DNA of 32,825 bases from Gammaproteobacteria bacterium (GCA_029263725.1 JAJUFS010000012.1:1-32825), one strand, 5' to 3'; counted from the first letter of the stretch, positions 1 to 10,364 are shown. Made by a program: numbers and translations. Notes: a model not told the origin generated them from the sequence alone.

Positions 1-87
1 CATGCGCGCCGCAAGCTGCGGGCGATGCTGCCCGAGGACCGAATCAGAAATCGCTTGAACGAGGAAGTAATGCATGAACGCTCCTGA
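1..87 (+). CDS. ECF-type RNA polymerase sigma factor, C-terminal end (partial)
   Basis: Only the last 28 codons are present, in frame 1, ending with TGA at 85-87. The visible peptide begins HARRKLRAML and is basic and helical, as is usual after the region 4 helix-turn-helix of sigma-70 family ECF factors (arginine-rich ending around A-R-x-K-L-R). The identification rests mainly on context: it overlaps by 14 bp an unmistakable zinc-finger anti-sigma factor, and sigma and anti-sigma genes are commonly coupled this way. The catalogue of promoters it serves cannot be judged from this fragment. Another DNA-binding protein ending in a basic helix cannot be excluded. Confidence 0.55.
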   Translation, partial: HARRKLRAMLPEDRIRNRLNEEVMHERS

Positions 88-697
88 ACAGCACGGCGAG
101 TTCGACCAGCTGTTGCCCTTGTACGCCAACGGCTCGCTGGATGCCGCCACGCGCGCTCGCGTGGCGCGCCACCTCGAGCAGTGCGCGGCCTGCCGGGAGG
201 AGCTGGCCTTCCTCGGCAATGTCCGCGATGCGCTCCGTCGCGCGGCGGCGAAGGAAACCTCGGCCCGGGCCGAAGGCGGCTTTGACAGCCTGCCGGCGGA
301 ACTGCGCGCCAGGGTGCAGGCGTCGGCGCAGCAAAGGCAGCCCAGGCTGTGGAAGACAGCCGCGTTGGCGGCATCCATCGTCGCCGTGATGGCGCTCGGC
401 ATCGCGCTCACCGTGCCCGAGGAAGAGACCGCGCAGTTCCGTACCGCGACGGTTGCCGGCCAGGGCGGAGACAGCATGATCATCGAGGTGCGCTTCCGGG
501 CCGACGCCGGCGCCCAGGAAGTCGGCCGCCTGTTGCGCGAGCACCGTGCCGTCGTGCTGCGCGGTCCCGAGGACGAAAACCGCTGGACGCTGGAGATCCC
601 GGTGAACGGCCAGCGGAACCCCGGTGACGTCGTCGAGACCCTGCGGCGGAACGGCGACGTGGCGGACGTCAGGCTGCTGGAAAGCGACACGCAATGA
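74..697 (+). CDS. Zinc-finger (zf-HC2) anti-sigma factor, single-pass membrane protein
   Basis: A 207-residue protein with the anti-sigma zinc-binding signature H33-x3-C37-x2-C40 in its first 45 residues, in the family's usual setting (helix, then HLEQCAAC). A hydrophobic segment at about residues 92-114 (LWKTAALAASIVAVMALGIA) predicts one membrane span with the N-terminus in the cytoplasm. The remaining 90 or so residues would be periplasmic; they contain a small alpha/beta stretch (IIEVRFRADAGAQEVGRLL) that I do not recognise as a named domain. By family knowledge the N-terminal domain holds the sigma factor inactive until a signal releases it. The ATG at 74 lies inside the sigma gene (14 bp overlap), and the stop overlaps the protease gene by 4 bp (ATGA), so the three genes are probably one transcript. 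The signal is unknown. Confidence 0.85.
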   Translation: MNAPEQHGEFDQLLPLYANGSLDAATRARVARHLEQCAACREELAFLGNVRDALRRAAAKETSARAEGGFDSLPAELRARVQASAQQRQPRLWKTAALAASIVAVMALGIALTVPEEETAQFRTATVAGQGGDSMIIEVRFRADAGAQEVGRLLREHRAVVLRGPEDENRWTLEIPVNGQRNPGDVVETLRRNGDVADVRLLESDTQ

Positions 698-1878
698 GAC
701 TCCTCGGAGCGCTGCTGCTCATCCTGTTCGCGGGATGCAGCAGCGGCCTGCGCGAAACGCGCGTCAACATCGACGACCTCGACGCGGTCCGCCAGGAGCG
801 CGTCGAATGGAAGCTGCGGGCACGCCTCGCCATCACGGTGGCGGCGAACGGCGAGGAAGCGGTGTTGCGCGAGCGGGTGCTCGCGCTGTCGGAACGCCAT
901 GAGCTTCGCCTCGTCGAGGATTACCCGCTGCCGCCATTGCAGCTGCATGTCTTCGTCGTCGAGACTTCCGAGCCCCACAAGCTGGACGAGCTCATCGCCC
1001 TGATCCGCCGCGAACCGGGAGTTCGCGCCGTCCAGCGCGTCAACCTCTATCGCACCCAGGCCGACCAGGGAAGCGGCTCGCCGGCCGATCCGCTGGCGGC
1101 ACTGCAGGCGTTCACTCCGCAGGAAATCGACGAGCTGCATGCGCTTGCGACCGGCCGGGATGTCACCGTGGCGATCATCGACACCGGCCTCGACGTGGAT
1201 CACGAAGACCTGCAGGGCGCCGCGCTGGCACAGCGCGACTTCGTGGGCATGCCGGCCGCCGCGCCCGAGGTGCACGCCACCGCGGTGGCGGGCGTGCTGC
1301 TCGCGCGGCCCGACAACGGTGTCGGCATCAAGGGCCTGGCGCCGGATGCGAACGTGGTCGTGTTGCGCGCCTGCTGGCAGCCATATGCCAGCCAGCCGGC
1401 GTATTGCAGCAGCAGCACCCTGGCGCGGGCGCTGTCGGAAGCGCTGGCGCTGGATGCGGACATCGTCAACCTCAGCATCACCGGGCCCATGGACCCGCTG
1501 CTCGCACTGCTGGTCGAGCAGCTGCTGGCGCGGAATGTGATCGTCGTCGCCGCCAACCGCGACACTGCCGAACAGGGACCGTTTCCTTCCAGCCTTCCGG
1601 GCGTGATCGCCGCCACCGCGCGCCCCCTGTTCGCCGCCTATCCTGGCCCGGTCTACGCCCCGGGACGGGACGTCATCAGCCTCCTGCCGGGCAATCGCTA
1701 CGGGCTGCATGACGGCTCCTCCATCTCCGCCGCCCACGTTTCGGCCATCGCGGGATTGTTCCGGCAGCTCAACCCCGACATCACCGCCGCGCAATTCGAC
1801 GCCCTGCTGCGCGGCCAGGGCATAGAAGCCGACGGCATCGCCGGCCTCGTCGAAGCCCTCACCGCCCAGCTGCCGTAG
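694..1878 (+). CDS. Subtilisin-like S8 serine protease, predicted lipoprotein
   Basis: A 394-residue protein. The N-terminus MRLLGALLLILFAGCSS is a lipoprotein signal with Cys15 as the probable lipidated residue. The lipobox is slightly off consensus (Phe at -3), and Ser at +2 would predict outer-membrane sorting. Residues about 30-120 resemble a prodomain (repeated beta strands, VHxFVVE-like). The S8 catalytic motifs follow in order: Asp163 in VAIIDTGLD, His194 in HATAVAG, oxyanion Asn288 in VVAANRD, and Ser343 in GSSISAAH. The His and Ser motifs deviate from HGTHVAG and GTSMAAP, but all catalytic residues are present. It overlaps the anti-sigma gene by 4 bp. By inference it is a regulon member or a processing protease of the same signalling unit. 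No terminator follows within the 120 bp before the tRNA gene. Confidence 0.85.
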   Translation: MRLLGALLLILFAGCSSGLRETRVNIDDLDAVRQERVEWKLRARLAITVAANGEEAVLRERVLALSERHELRLVEDYPLPPLQLHVFVVETSEPHKLDELIALIRREPGVRAVQRVNLYRTQADQGSGSPADPLAALQAFTPQEIDELHALATGRDVTVAIIDTGLDVDHEDLQGAALAQRDFVGMPAAAPEVHATAVAGVLLARPDNGVGIKGLAPDANVVVLRACWQPYASQPAYCSSSTLARALSEALALDADIVNLSITGPMDPLLALLVEQLLARNVIVVAANRDTAEQGPFPSSLPGVIAATARPLFAAYPGPVYAPGRDVISLLPGNRYGLHDGSSISAAHVSAIAGLFRQLNPDITAAQFDALLRGQGIEADGIAGLVEALTAQLP

Positions 1879-1998
1879 CCTTGCTCCAAAGCGTCCGTAT
1901 GCGCGAGAATCCGCCCCCTTGCCGGCAGCGGAAGGCTGCTTCGCCGTAAAACCGGCAGGACGGCGCGCAGCGCCGTTGATGTAACGAAGCGACAATCT

Positions 1999-2188
<190 letters not shown>

Positions 2189-2253
2189 GAGCACCGCGAA
2201 GCGGTGCGAGGCGACCGCGCGAAGCGCGGGCCCGAAGGGCGAGCGCAGCGAGC
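2189..2253 (+). repeat. Array of three GAA-triloop hairpins between the tRNA-derived repeats
   Basis: Three consecutive perfect stem-loops share the loop GAA: GCACCGC-GAA-GCGGTGC (2191-2207), CCGCGC-GAA-GCGCGG (2215-2229) and GCCC-GAA-GGGC (2230-2240). The direct repeat GCGAGC-GCAGCGAGC follows. This 65 bp module completes the 184 bp period and is absent after copy B, so copy B is the truncated last unit of the tandem array. Confidence 0.75.
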
Positions 2254-2372
2254 AATCCCTCCCTTTCCGCCATTCACGCGACGCCAGGGCCTCCTTCGCG
2301 GAGGCCTTGTCATTTCCGCACGCGCAAGAGAGGGGTTCGAACCCTCGAGAAGAAAACCATCGGGTTCGAGCC
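2254..2372 (+). repeat. tRNA-3'-end-derived repeat, copy B (119 bp)
   Basis: Second copy of the unit at 2070-2188, again starting with the final 19 nt of tRNA-Ser (with one C to T change) but without the 5' part of the tRNA, so it cannot encode a tRNA. It ends 87 bp before the start of the Bax-inhibitor-like gene. Reading frames that cross this region (for example the minus-strand peptide starting MAEREGFEPS) are products of tRNA and repeat sequence and should not be annotated as proteins. Confidence 0.9.
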
Positions 2373-2459
2373 AAGCTTTGCGGAATCATCGAACGCTTTT
2401 CGCTTCCCCCGCGCTTTCGTGCTAGTTTCCTCCGTACCAAATCAATAAGAGGGTCTGCG

Positions 2460-3155
2460 ATGTCCACCCTGGATACCGTCAGCGGCAACGTCGTTGCCTA
2501 TGCTCCTGCCGAAGTTCGCGGCGCCTTCGTGCGGCGCGCCTACCTGCACGCCATTGGCGGCATCGTCGGTTTTGCCGCCATCGAGTGGTACCTGTTCTCC
2601 TCGGGGCTTGCGTTGCCCATCCTGGAAACGCTGATGGCCGGCAGCTGGCTGCTGGTGCTCGGCGGCTTCCTGCTGGTGAGCTGGATTGCGACGCACGTCG
2701 CCCATCGCGTGCGCTCCGTGCCGGCGCAGTACGCGGCGTTTGCCGCACTGGTGGTCGCGGAAGCGATCATCTTCGTGCCGCTCCTGGCGATGGCGATGAT
2801 AAAGGCGCCGGGGGTGATCGAAAGCGCCGCCTGGGTCACGCTCATGGGCGCGACCGGGCTGATCGTGGTCGCCACCGTGACCGGCAAGGACTTTTCCTTC
2901 CTGCGCGGCATTCTCATGTGGGGCGGCGTGCTGGCACTGGTGGCGATCGTCTCCGCGGTGCTGTTCGGCTTCGAGATCGGCACCTGGTTCTCGGTGGCCA
3001 TGATCGGCTTCGCGGGCGCGGCGATTCTCTATGACACCTCGAACATCCTGCATCACTACCCGGAAGACCGTTACGTCGCGGCCGGCATGCAGCTGTTCGC
3101 GTCGATCGCGCTAATGTTCTGGTACGTGCTGCGGCTGTTCATGTCGCGCGACTGA
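2460..3155 (+). CDS. Bax inhibitor-1 (BI-1/YccA-like) family integral membrane protein
   Basis: A 231-residue protein with about seven hydrophobic spans and the C-terminal signature of the bacterial BI-1 family: a Gly-rich span, then AGAAILYDTSNILHHYPEDR, then a final span ending FWYVLRLFM. The conserved aspartates of the YDTSNI region are present. By family knowledge these are inner-membrane proteins with proposed Ca2+ leak or quality-control roles (E. coli YccA interacts with FtsH); the function here is not known. I chose ATG at 2460 because AAGAGGG (2447-2453) gives a good Shine-Dalgarno 6 nt upstream. The frame is open further upstream only because it reads through the tRNA repeats. An extended -10-like TGCTAGTTT (2420-2428) may be its promoter. 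Confidence 0.9.
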   Translation: MSTLDTVSGNVVAYAPAEVRGAFVRRAYLHAIGGIVGFAAIEWYLFSSGLALPILETLMAGSWLLVLGGFLLVSWIATHVAHRVRSVPAQYAAFAALVVAEAIIFVPLLAMAMIKAPGVIESAAWVTLMGATGLIVVATVTGKDFSFLRGILMWGGVLALVAIVSAVLFGFEIGTWFSVAMIGFAGAAILYDTSNILHHYPEDRYVAAGMQLFASIALMFWYVLRLFMSRD

Positions 3156-3173
3156 CCGCAGGACGCCTTGACG

Positions 3174-3199
3174 AAAAGGCCCCTTCACGGGGCCTTTTT
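3174..3199. terminator. Bidirectional intrinsic terminator between BI-1 gene and map
   Basis: AAAAGGCCCC pairs with GGGGCCTTTT around TTCAC (3184-3188), with T-runs on both strands. It sits between two convergent genes, so it can end both. Confidence 0.9.
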
Positions 3200-3216
3200 C
3201 ATTTCCGCTCGAACCC

Positions 3217-3966
3217 TCACCCCGGCTGGGTGAGGATGATGGGCGCGCCGCGCGTGATCACCATGGTGTGCTCGTACTGCGCGTTGATGGAGCCCGGCTT
3301 GCCGGCCAGCGTCCAGCCGTCGCCAGTGTCCTCGACGTAGCGATTGCGGTCGGAGAGGAACGGCTCGATGGTGATAACCAGGCCCTCGGTGAGCACGCGC
3401 CGGTCGCGCGGCTCGTAATAGCCGTAGATCTCTTCCGGGTATTCGTGCAGGCCGCCGCCGACGCCATGGCTGCAGAGATTGCGGATGACGCGGTAGCCGC
3501 GCTGCTTCGCGAGCTGCTCTATCGCCTTGCCGATGCGGTTCATCGGCTGACCCGCCCGCGCTTCGCGCATGGCGGCTTCCAGCGCATCGCGGGTGGCGCG
3601 ACAGATGCGTTCCTTGGGAAGCGAAGCCGGCGGAATGATGAAGCTGCCGCCAGTGTCGGCGAAGTAGCCATCCTTCTCCGCCGAGACGTCGATGTTGACA
3701 AGATCGCCGGGCTGCAGCACGCGTTCGCCGGGAATGCCGTGCGCGGCTTCCTCGTTGACGCTGATGCAGGTCGCGCCGGGAAAGTCATAGGTAAGCTGCG
3801 GCGCCGAACGCGCGCCCTGTTCCTCGAGCAGCTTCGCGCCGATCGCATCCAGCTCCGCGGTGGTCATGCCCGGCTCCGCCGCCTTCTGCATGTCGCGCAG
3901 CACGTTGGCGACGATGCGGCCGATGGCGCGGAGCTTTTCCAGCTGTTCGTCGTTTTCGACGGTCAC
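3217..3966 (-). CDS. map: Type I methionine aminopeptidase
   Basis: A 249-residue pita-bread peptidase that removes the initiator Met from new proteins in the cytoplasm. The five metal ligands are visible: Asp93 in VNIDVS, Asp104 in YFADTGG, His167 in CSHGVGGGLHE, Glu201 in ITIEPF and Glu232 in QYEHTM. His76 in AAHGIP corresponds to the conserved substrate-contacting histidine. The family usually has GHGIG where this protein has SHGVG. The start is GTG, with a GAAGG 9 nt upstream, placed 4 bp after the serS stop, so map is the last gene of the serS transcript. That pairing is unusual compared with the common rpsB-linked map and suggests that the genome may hold a second copy. Confidence 0.93.
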   Translation of the reverse strand: MTVENDEQLEKLRAIGRIVANVLRDMQKAAEPGMTTAELDAIGAKLLEEQGARSAPQLTYDFPGATCISVNEEAAHGIPGERVLQPGDLVNIDVSAEKDGYFADTGGSFIIPPASLPKERICRATRDALEAAMREARAGQPMNRIGKAIEQLAKQRGYRVIRNLCSHGVGGGLHEYPEEIYGYYEPRDRRVLTEGLVITIEPFLSDRNRYVEDTGDGWTLAGKPGSINAQYEHTMVITRGAPIILTQPG

Positions 3967-3970
3967 GGGT

Positions 3971-5266
<1,296 letters not shown>

Positions 5267-5638
5267 TCATTTCAAGGTGTTGATCAACGTGTAGCCGCCG
5301 GCGACGGCGGCCAGGCAGAGCGCGAAGTTCGCGGCGATGTTCAGCAGCGCGCGCAGCGGCTCGCCCTGCTGGAACAAGGCGAACGTGTCCCATGAGAATG
5401 TCGAGAACGTCGTGAACGCGCCGAGAAGGCCAGCAAACACGAAGACCCGCAATTCATCCGGCATCAGCTCGCGTACCGCAAGCGCGGCCATCAGCATGCC
5501 GAAGGCCAGCGAACCGGAAACGTTCACGAACAGCGTCGCCCAGGGAAAGCCCTTCGAGGGCAGGTACATGCCAACCAGCCAGCGTGCCAGCGCGCCGACC
5601 GCCCCGCCGCAGGCTACGGCCAGTCCGTGCGTCCACAT
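5267..5638 (-). CDS. crcB: CrcB/Fluc fluoride exporter subunit
   Basis: A 123-residue membrane protein with four predicted spans, matching the Fluc fluoride channel family, which works as an antiparallel dimer to let F- leave the cell. Signature stretches are GGAVGALARW near the N-terminus, NVSGSLAFG (residues 39-47) and GLLGAFTTFSTFSWDT (residues 70-85), which carries the central Phe and Thr residues of the pore. The start ATG overlaps the rarA stop by one base (TGATG). It is embedded between rarA and serS and has no fluoride riboswitch directly upstream, so expression is probably constitutive with its operon. Confidence 0.95.
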   Translation of the reverse strand: MWTHGLAVACGGAVGALARWLVGMYLPSKGFPWATLFVNVSGSLAFGMLMAALAVRELMPDELRVFVFAGLLGAFTTFSTFSWDTFALFQQGEPLRALLNIAANFALCLAAVAGGYTLINTLK

Positions 5639-6948
5639 CAGCCCTTCCCCTTGCGCCGTCCAGCCCTGGCGTCCTTCGCGCGCAGGTCGGCGAGCTTCTC
5701 GGCCACGCGGATCTCCAGGCCGCGTGGCACGGGATGATAATACGAACGCGGCGGCATCTCGTCGGGAAAATATTCGACACCGGCGGCAAAGGCGTCCGGC
5801 TCGTCGTGCGCGTAACGGTATTCGCGGCCATGACCGATCTCCTTCATGAGCTTCGTGGGTGCATTGCGAAGATGGACCGGCACCGGCAGCGAACCGCGCG
5901 ATTCGGCGTCGCTGCGCGCCGCCTTCCAGGCGGTGTAGACCGCATTCGACTTCGGCGCGATGGCGCAATAGACCACCGCCTGGGCGATGGTGAGCTCGCC
6001 TTCCGGGCTGCCCAGGCGGGTCTGCACGTCCCAGGCGTTCAGCGCGAGCTGCAGGGCGCGCGGATCGGCGAGGCCGATGTCCTCGCTCGCCATGCGCACC
6101 ACGCGGCGGACGATGTAGAGCGGATCGCAGCCGCCGTCGATCATGCGCGCGAGCCAATAGAGCGCCGCGTCCGGATCGGACCCGCGCACTGCCTTGTGAA
6201 GCGCCGAAATCTGGTCGTAGAAATCATCACCGCCCTTGTCGAAGCGGCGCACGCCGCCGCTGATGACGTCATGCAGGGCTTCCGCGCTGATGTCGCCATT
6301 CTCGTTCGCGAGTTCCGCGGCGATCTCCAGCAATGACAGCGCGCGGCGCGCGTCGCCATCCGCGGCGCGCGCGAGTTCATCGCGCAGTTCCTCGGCAAGT
6401 CTCACCTCGCCACCGAGACCACGCTCGGCGTCAAGGAGCGCGCGGTCGATGAGTTCGCGCAGGTCCTCGACCGAGAGCGACTTCAGCACGTAGACGCGAG
6501 CGCGCGACAGCAAGGCGTTGTTGAGTTCGAAGGACGGGTTCTCGGTGGTGGCACCGATGAAGATCAGCGTGCCGTCCTCGACGTACGGCAGGAAGGCGTC
6601 CTGCTGCGCCTTGTTGAAGCGATGCACCTCGTCCAGGAACAGCACCGTGCCGCGACCCATCTCGCGATGCTTCCTGGCGGCTTCGGCCGCGGCGCGCACT
6701 TCCTTCACGCCTGACATTACCGCCGACAGCGGCATGAACTCGGCATCGCAGGTGCGCGCCACCAGCCGCGCCAGCGTGGTCTTGCCCGTGCCCGGCGGGC
6801 CCCACAGGATCATGGAATGCGCGCGCCCCGACTTCAGCGCCTCGAAGAGCGGCTTGCCGGGCGCGAGCAGGTGCTTCTGCCCGGCGACTTCCTCCAGGCT
6901 GCGCGGCCGCATGCGGTCCGCCAGCGGGGTGAAGCGATCATTGGCCAT
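5638..6948 (-). CDS. rarA: Replication-associated recombination protein A (RarA/MgsA), AAA+ ATPase
   Basis: A 436-residue AAA+ protein related to the clamp-loader and Holliday-junction helicase group; family members act at stalled replication forks. Walker A is GPPGTGKT (residues 50-57), Walker B is LFLDEVH (about 103-109), and the sensor-1 region is [20 protein letters not shown]. The C-terminal part has the tetramerisation block typical of MgsA/RarA (residues about 240-420, including [30 protein letters not shown]-type sequence). GGAG lies 8 nt before the ATG. It overlaps the VanZ-like gene by 11 bp and crcB by 1 bp. The lolA-rarA-crcB-serS order is common in Gammaproteobacteria. Confidence 0.97.
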   Translation of the reverse strand: MANDRFTPLADRMRPRSLEEVAGQKHLLAPGKPLFEALKSGRAHSMILWGPPGTGKTTLARLVARTCDAEFMPLSAVMSGVKEVRAAAEAARKHREMGRGTVLFLDEVHRFNKAQQDAFLPYVEDGTLIFIGATTENPSFELNNALLSRARVYVLKSLSVEDLRELIDRALLDAERGLGGEVRLAEELRDELARAADGDARRALSLLEIAAELANENGDISAEALHDVISGGVRRFDKGGDDFYDQISALHKAVRGSDPDAALYWLARMIDGGCDPLYIVRRVVRMASEDIGLADPRALQLALNAWDVQTRLGSPEGELTIAQAVVYCAIAPKSNAVYTAWKAARSDAESRGSLPVPVHLRNAPTKLMKEIGHGREYRYAHDEPDAFAAGVEYFPDEMPPRSYYHPVPRGLEIRVAEKLADLRAKDARAGRRKGKG

Positions 6949-7321
6949 GGCGTGGCTCCGGAATCAGGGATTCGATCAATGCAAATGGCGAATCAGGCAG
7001 CAGCCGCGCGATGAAAACGCCGCAGGCGGCGCCCGCGGCGTTGGCGGCAAGATCCAGCCATTCCGGCTGGCGGAGCGGCGTCAGGCCCTGCAGCAGCTCG
7101 ATCATTCCGCCCCAGGCGAGCACCAGCAGGAACACCGCGACGCGATGCGAGGACAGCGCGGCGAACCAGCCGCCGAGCAGGGCGTAGGCGAGGAAATGCA
7201 GCAGCTTGTCGGGAAAGGCGGGATCACCCTCGCCCGGCGGCATAAGGCTTCCCAGCAGGATCAGCAGCGCAAGCGCGAATCCCAGCGTCCACCACAGGCC
7301 GCCGTAACGCAGGACGTTCAT
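6938..7321 (-). CDS. VanZ-like family membrane protein
   Basis: A 127-residue protein with about four membrane spans and the VanZ-family signatures [14 protein letters not shown] (residues 38-51) and a [21 protein letters not shown]-type stretch followed by a small-residue-rich span (AANAAGAACG). The E-Q-hydrophobic-R-E/W-D pattern is the family's conserved polar core. Bacterial VanZ-like proteins outside vancomycin-resistance clusters have no settled function. It overlaps lolA by 4 bp (ATGA) and rarA by 11 bp, so it is translationally coupled to both, between an envelope gene and a DNA-repair gene. Confidence 0.88.
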   Translation of the reverse strand: MNVLRYGGLWWTLGFALALLILLGSLMPPGEGDPAFPDKLLHFLAYALLGGWFAALSSHRVAVFLLVLAWGGMIELLQGLTPLRQPEWLDLAANAAGAACGVFIARLLPDSPFALIESLIPEPRHGQ

Positions 7322-7950
7322 TCCAGCGGCGTCGCCTCGCCGATCACGTCCGCGCCTTCCGGCGGCGTGAAGCGGAACGCGTCAGCCGCGATGCTGGGGT
7401 TGATCTTCATGTCGCGGAAACGGATGCGCGTGGTCTGGCCGAGATTGTCCTGCAGCTCCATGGTGTCGAGGCGGCCATTCGACAGCGCGACCCGCACCCG
7501 CTCGAAGTCGGTGTCGCGAATGCGCGGCACGAGCTCGATCCAGTAGAGCTCGCCAGCCGGGCCGAGCTCGCGGACGATGAATTCCTCTTCGATGGGACGC
7601 GTGCCGGTCAGCAGCGAGGCCGGCGAGCTTGCCAGCGTCTCCGCCATGGGCTTGACCGTGGCCTGCTCGAGCTCGGGGTCATAGGTCCAGAGATTGCTGC
7701 CGTCGCCGACGATGACCTGCTCGAACGGCGCCTCGTAGTTCCAGCGGAAGCGGCCCGGACGCTGCAGCAGGAAGGTGCCGCTGCTTTCACGGACGGTTTC
7801 GAGCGCGTCGTTCAGCACCGTCTGCGTGAACTCCGCCTGCAGCGTCTTCAGGTCGCGGGTGAAGTCCTGCAAGGCCTTGAGCGCCGCGGCGTCATCGGCA
7901 AAGGCCGGCAGCGCGACGGACAGCAGGACGGTCATCAGGAGTTTTTTCAT
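7318..7950 (-). CDS. lolA: Outer-membrane lipoprotein carrier protein LolA
   Basis: A 210-residue periplasmic chaperone that takes lipoproteins from the LolCDE complex and hands them to LolB at the outer membrane. The start MKKLLMTVLLSVALPAFA is a Sec signal peptide cleaved after residue 18. The mature part has the LolA fold pattern: LKTLQAEFTQTV, then a beta strand ending in SSGTFLLQRPGRFRWNYEAP (Arg and Trp of the core), then VIVGDGSNLWTYDPELEQATVK. I chose the ATG at 7950 because it begins this signal peptide; the frame stays open further upstream but gives an implausible Arg-rich leader. The Shine-Dalgarno is weak. It lies 64 bp after ftsK and is probably co-transcribed. Confidence 0.95.
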   Translation of the reverse strand: MKKLLMTVLLSVALPAFADDAAALKALQDFTRDLKTLQAEFTQTVLNDALETVRESSGTFLLQRPGRFRWNYEAPFEQVIVGDGSNLWTYDPELEQATVKPMAETLASSPASLLTGTRPIEEEFIVRELGPAGELYWIELVPRIRDTDFERVRVALSNGRLDTMELQDNLGQTTRIRFRDMKINPSIAADAFRFTPPEGADVIGEATPLE

Positions 7951-8014
7951 GTGAAGAATCCGGGTGTGAATTGAGAGCAACGAATCGCGAGAGCCGCGAG
8001 GCTTCCCGATTCGT

Positions 8015-10348
8015 TCAATCCTTCGGCGGCGGCGGCGCCAGCACCTCGCGCACGCCATTGTGCTGCGGGGGACTGACGATGCCGGCCATTTCCATTTCCT
8101 CGATCATCCGGGCGGCGCGGTTGTAGCCGATCTTCAGCTTGCGCTGCACGCCGGAAATGGAAGCCTTGCGCGTCTCGGTGACGAAGCGTACCGCCTCGTC
8201 GTACAGCGGATCGCCCTCGCCGCCCTCTTCCGGGTCGCCGCCGCCGTTCGACGGCGACAGGCCGGGAATCGGCTCCGACGGGCCGTCGATGATCTCGTCG
8301 ATGTAGCGCGGCTGGCCCATCTTCTTCAGGGCATCGACCACGCGGTGCACCTCGGCGTCGGAGACGAAGGCGCCATGAATGCGGGTCGGCACGCCGGTGC
8401 CGGCCGGCAGGTAGAGCATGTCGCCATGGCCGAGCAGGTTCTCCGCACCCATCTGGTCGAGGATGGTGCGCGAGTCGACGCGCGAGGACACCTGGAAGGC
8501 GATGCGCGCGGGGATGTTCGCCTTGATGAGGCCGGTGATCACGTCCACTGACGGGCGCTGCGTGGCGAGGATGAGATGGATGCCGGAGGCGCGCGCCTTC
8601 TGCGCCAGCCGCGCGATCAGCTCCTCGACCTTCTTGCCGACCACCATCATCATGTCGGCCAGCTCGTCGATGATCACCACGACCAGCGGCAGGGTCTGCA
8701 GCTCGGGGGCTTCCGCCGCCTCGCCCTCGAAGGTTTCCTCGGGCTTGAACAGCGGGTCCTTGAGCGGCTGGCCCTTCTCGGCGGCCTCCTTCACCTTGCG
8801 GTTGAAGCCGGCGATGTTGCGCACGCCGACCGCCGCCATCAGCTTGTAGCGCCGCTCCATCTCCGCCACGCACCAGCGCAGCGCATTGGCGGCTTCCTTC
8901 ATGTCGGTGACCACCGGCGCCAGCAGGTGCGGGATGCCCTCGTAGACGGACAGCTCCAGCATCTTGGGGTCGATCATGATCAGCCGCACGTCCTCGGGCC
9001 GCGCCTTGTACAGCAGCGACAGGATCATGGCGTTGATGGCGACCGACTTGCCCGAGCCCGTCGTGCCCGCGATCAGGAGATGCGGCATGCGCGCCAGGTC
9101 CGCGACCGACGGGTAACCGGAAATGTCCTTGCCCAGCGCAAGCGTCAGCGGCGACTGCGTCTGGTCGTATTCGCGCGAACGCAGGATCTCGCCCAGCGTG
9201 ACCAGTTCGCGGGTCTCGTTGGGAATTTCCAGGCCCACGGTGGACTTGCCCGGGATGACCTCGACCACGCGCACGGAAATCGCCGAGAGCGCCCGCGCGA
9301 GGTCCTTGGAAAGATTGGAAATCTGGCTGACCTTCACGCCCGCGGCCGGCTGCAGCTCGAAGCGCGTGATCACCGGGCCCGGATTGACCGCGACCACCTG
9401 CACTTCCACGCCGAAGTCGGCGAGCTTCATCTCGACGAGGCGCGACATCGCCTCCAGCGCCTCGGGCGAATAGCCCTGCTTCTTCGCCGGCGGATCGTCC
9501 AGCAGCGACAGCGCCGGCAGCTCGGCGTTGGCCGGCGGCTCGAACAGCGGCACCTGGCGCTCCTTCTCGACGCGCAGGCTGGGCTCCAGCCTGGCCACCG
9601 CGGGTTCGATCTTCGGCTTGGGCTTTTCCTTGCGCCGCTCGGTGGCGACGCGCACCAGCTCGACGCGCTGCTGGCGCGAACGCTGGTCCTCCATCGCCTG
9701 GCGGGCGCGTTCCATGCGGTTGCGCAGGACCTCGAAGAAGGTCAGCGTCCAGCGGCCGGTGGTGTCCATCACCTGCAGCCAGGAAATGCCGGTGAACAGC
9801 GTCACGCCGCCCAGGAACAGCGCCAGCAACAGCACCGTCGCGCCCAGCGGATGCAGCACGGCGGCAAAGCCGTCGCCAATGAAGCTGCCGAGAATGCCGC
9901 CCGAACCCTTGGGCGCGGATTCCATGGACACCTGCCAATGCAGGTGGGCCAGCGCCGCGGCGCCGGCCAGCGTGAGCACGAAACCGAGGGTCTTGAGGGT
10001 GATGACGGTGCGGTTGACCGGGCCTTCCAGCACCGGCCGGGCGCTGTAGATCATCCAGCCGGCAAGCAGGATGAGCACCGGGAAAAGATGCGCGGGGTAG
10101 CCGAACAGCAGCAGCAGCAGGTCGGCGGTATAGGCACCGGCCACGCCGATCCAGTTGTGCACCGGTTCGCTGCCGCCGGTATAGGAGAAACCCGGATCGC
10201 GGTGATGGTAGCTGGCCAGCGCCGCCGCGAGCAGCAACGCCAGGCCCACGAACATCCACAGGATCGCCTCCCGCAGGCCGCGGGCGAGCTGGTGGCCGAG
10301 CAAGGGTTCGTCGTTATCGCGCTTCTTGGTGCGCCTAGCCTGGGCCAA
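8015..10348 (-). CDS. ftsK: DNA translocase FtsK
   Basis: A 777-residue septal DNA pump that moves chromosome ends apart and activates XerCD at dif. Four membrane spans lie within residues about 28-190, a short basic/proline linker follows (about 205-290, much shorter than in E. coli), then the alpha/beta motor with Walker A GTTGSGKS (428-435) and Walker B VVVIIDE (556-562). The DNA-reading gamma winged helix is at about 712-777 ([18 protein letters not shown]...[12 protein letters not shown]), so KOPS reading should be retained. The start is TTG at 10348, with GGGG about 9 nt upstream; the next in-frame ATG (residue 32) would cut into the first membrane span. Upstream lie an AT-rich stretch and a palindrome (10365-10383). 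Confidence 0.97.
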   Translation of the reverse strand: MAQARRTKKRDNDEPLLGHQLARGLREAILWMFVGLALLLAAALASYHHRDPGFSYTGGSEPVHNWIGVAGAYTADLLLLLFGYPAHLFPVLILLAGWMIYSARPVLEGPVNRTVITLKTLGFVLTLAGAAALAHLHWQVSMESAPKGSGGILGSFIGDGFAAVLHPLGATVLLLALFLGGVTLFTGISWLQVMDTTGRWTLTFFEVLRNRMERARQAMEDQRSRQQRVELVRVATERRKEKPKPKIEPAVARLEPSLRVEKERQVPLFEPPANAELPALSLLDDPPAKKQGYSPEALEAMSRLVEMKLADFGVEVQVVAVNPGPVITRFELQPAAGVKVSQISNLSKDLARALSAISVRVVEVIPGKSTVGLEIPNETRELVTLGEILRSREYDQTQSPLTLALGKDISGYPSVADLARMPHLLIAGTTGSGKSVAINAMILSLLYKARPEDVRLIMIDPKMLELSVYEGIPHLLAPVVTDMKEAANALRWCVAEMERRYKLMAAVGVRNIAGFNRKVKEAAEKGQPLKDPLFKPEETFEGEAAEAPELQTLPLVVVIIDELADMMMVVGKKVEELIARLAQKARASGIHLILATQRPSVDVITGLIKANIPARIAFQVSSRVDSRTILDQMGAENLLGHGDMLYLPAGTGVPTRIHGAFVSDAEVHRVVDALKKMGQPRYIDEIIDGPSEPIPGLSPSNGGGDPEEGGEGDPLYDEAVRFVTETRKASISGVQRKLKIGYNRAARMIEEMEMAGIVSPPQHNGVREVLAPPPPKD

Positions 10349-10364
10349 TGTTTACCCCAAGTGT

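Noticed and set aside
5639-5700. Fluoride riboswitch before crcB
   Set aside because: The sequence upstream is rarA coding sequence with which crcB overlaps; no riboswitch leader can be there.
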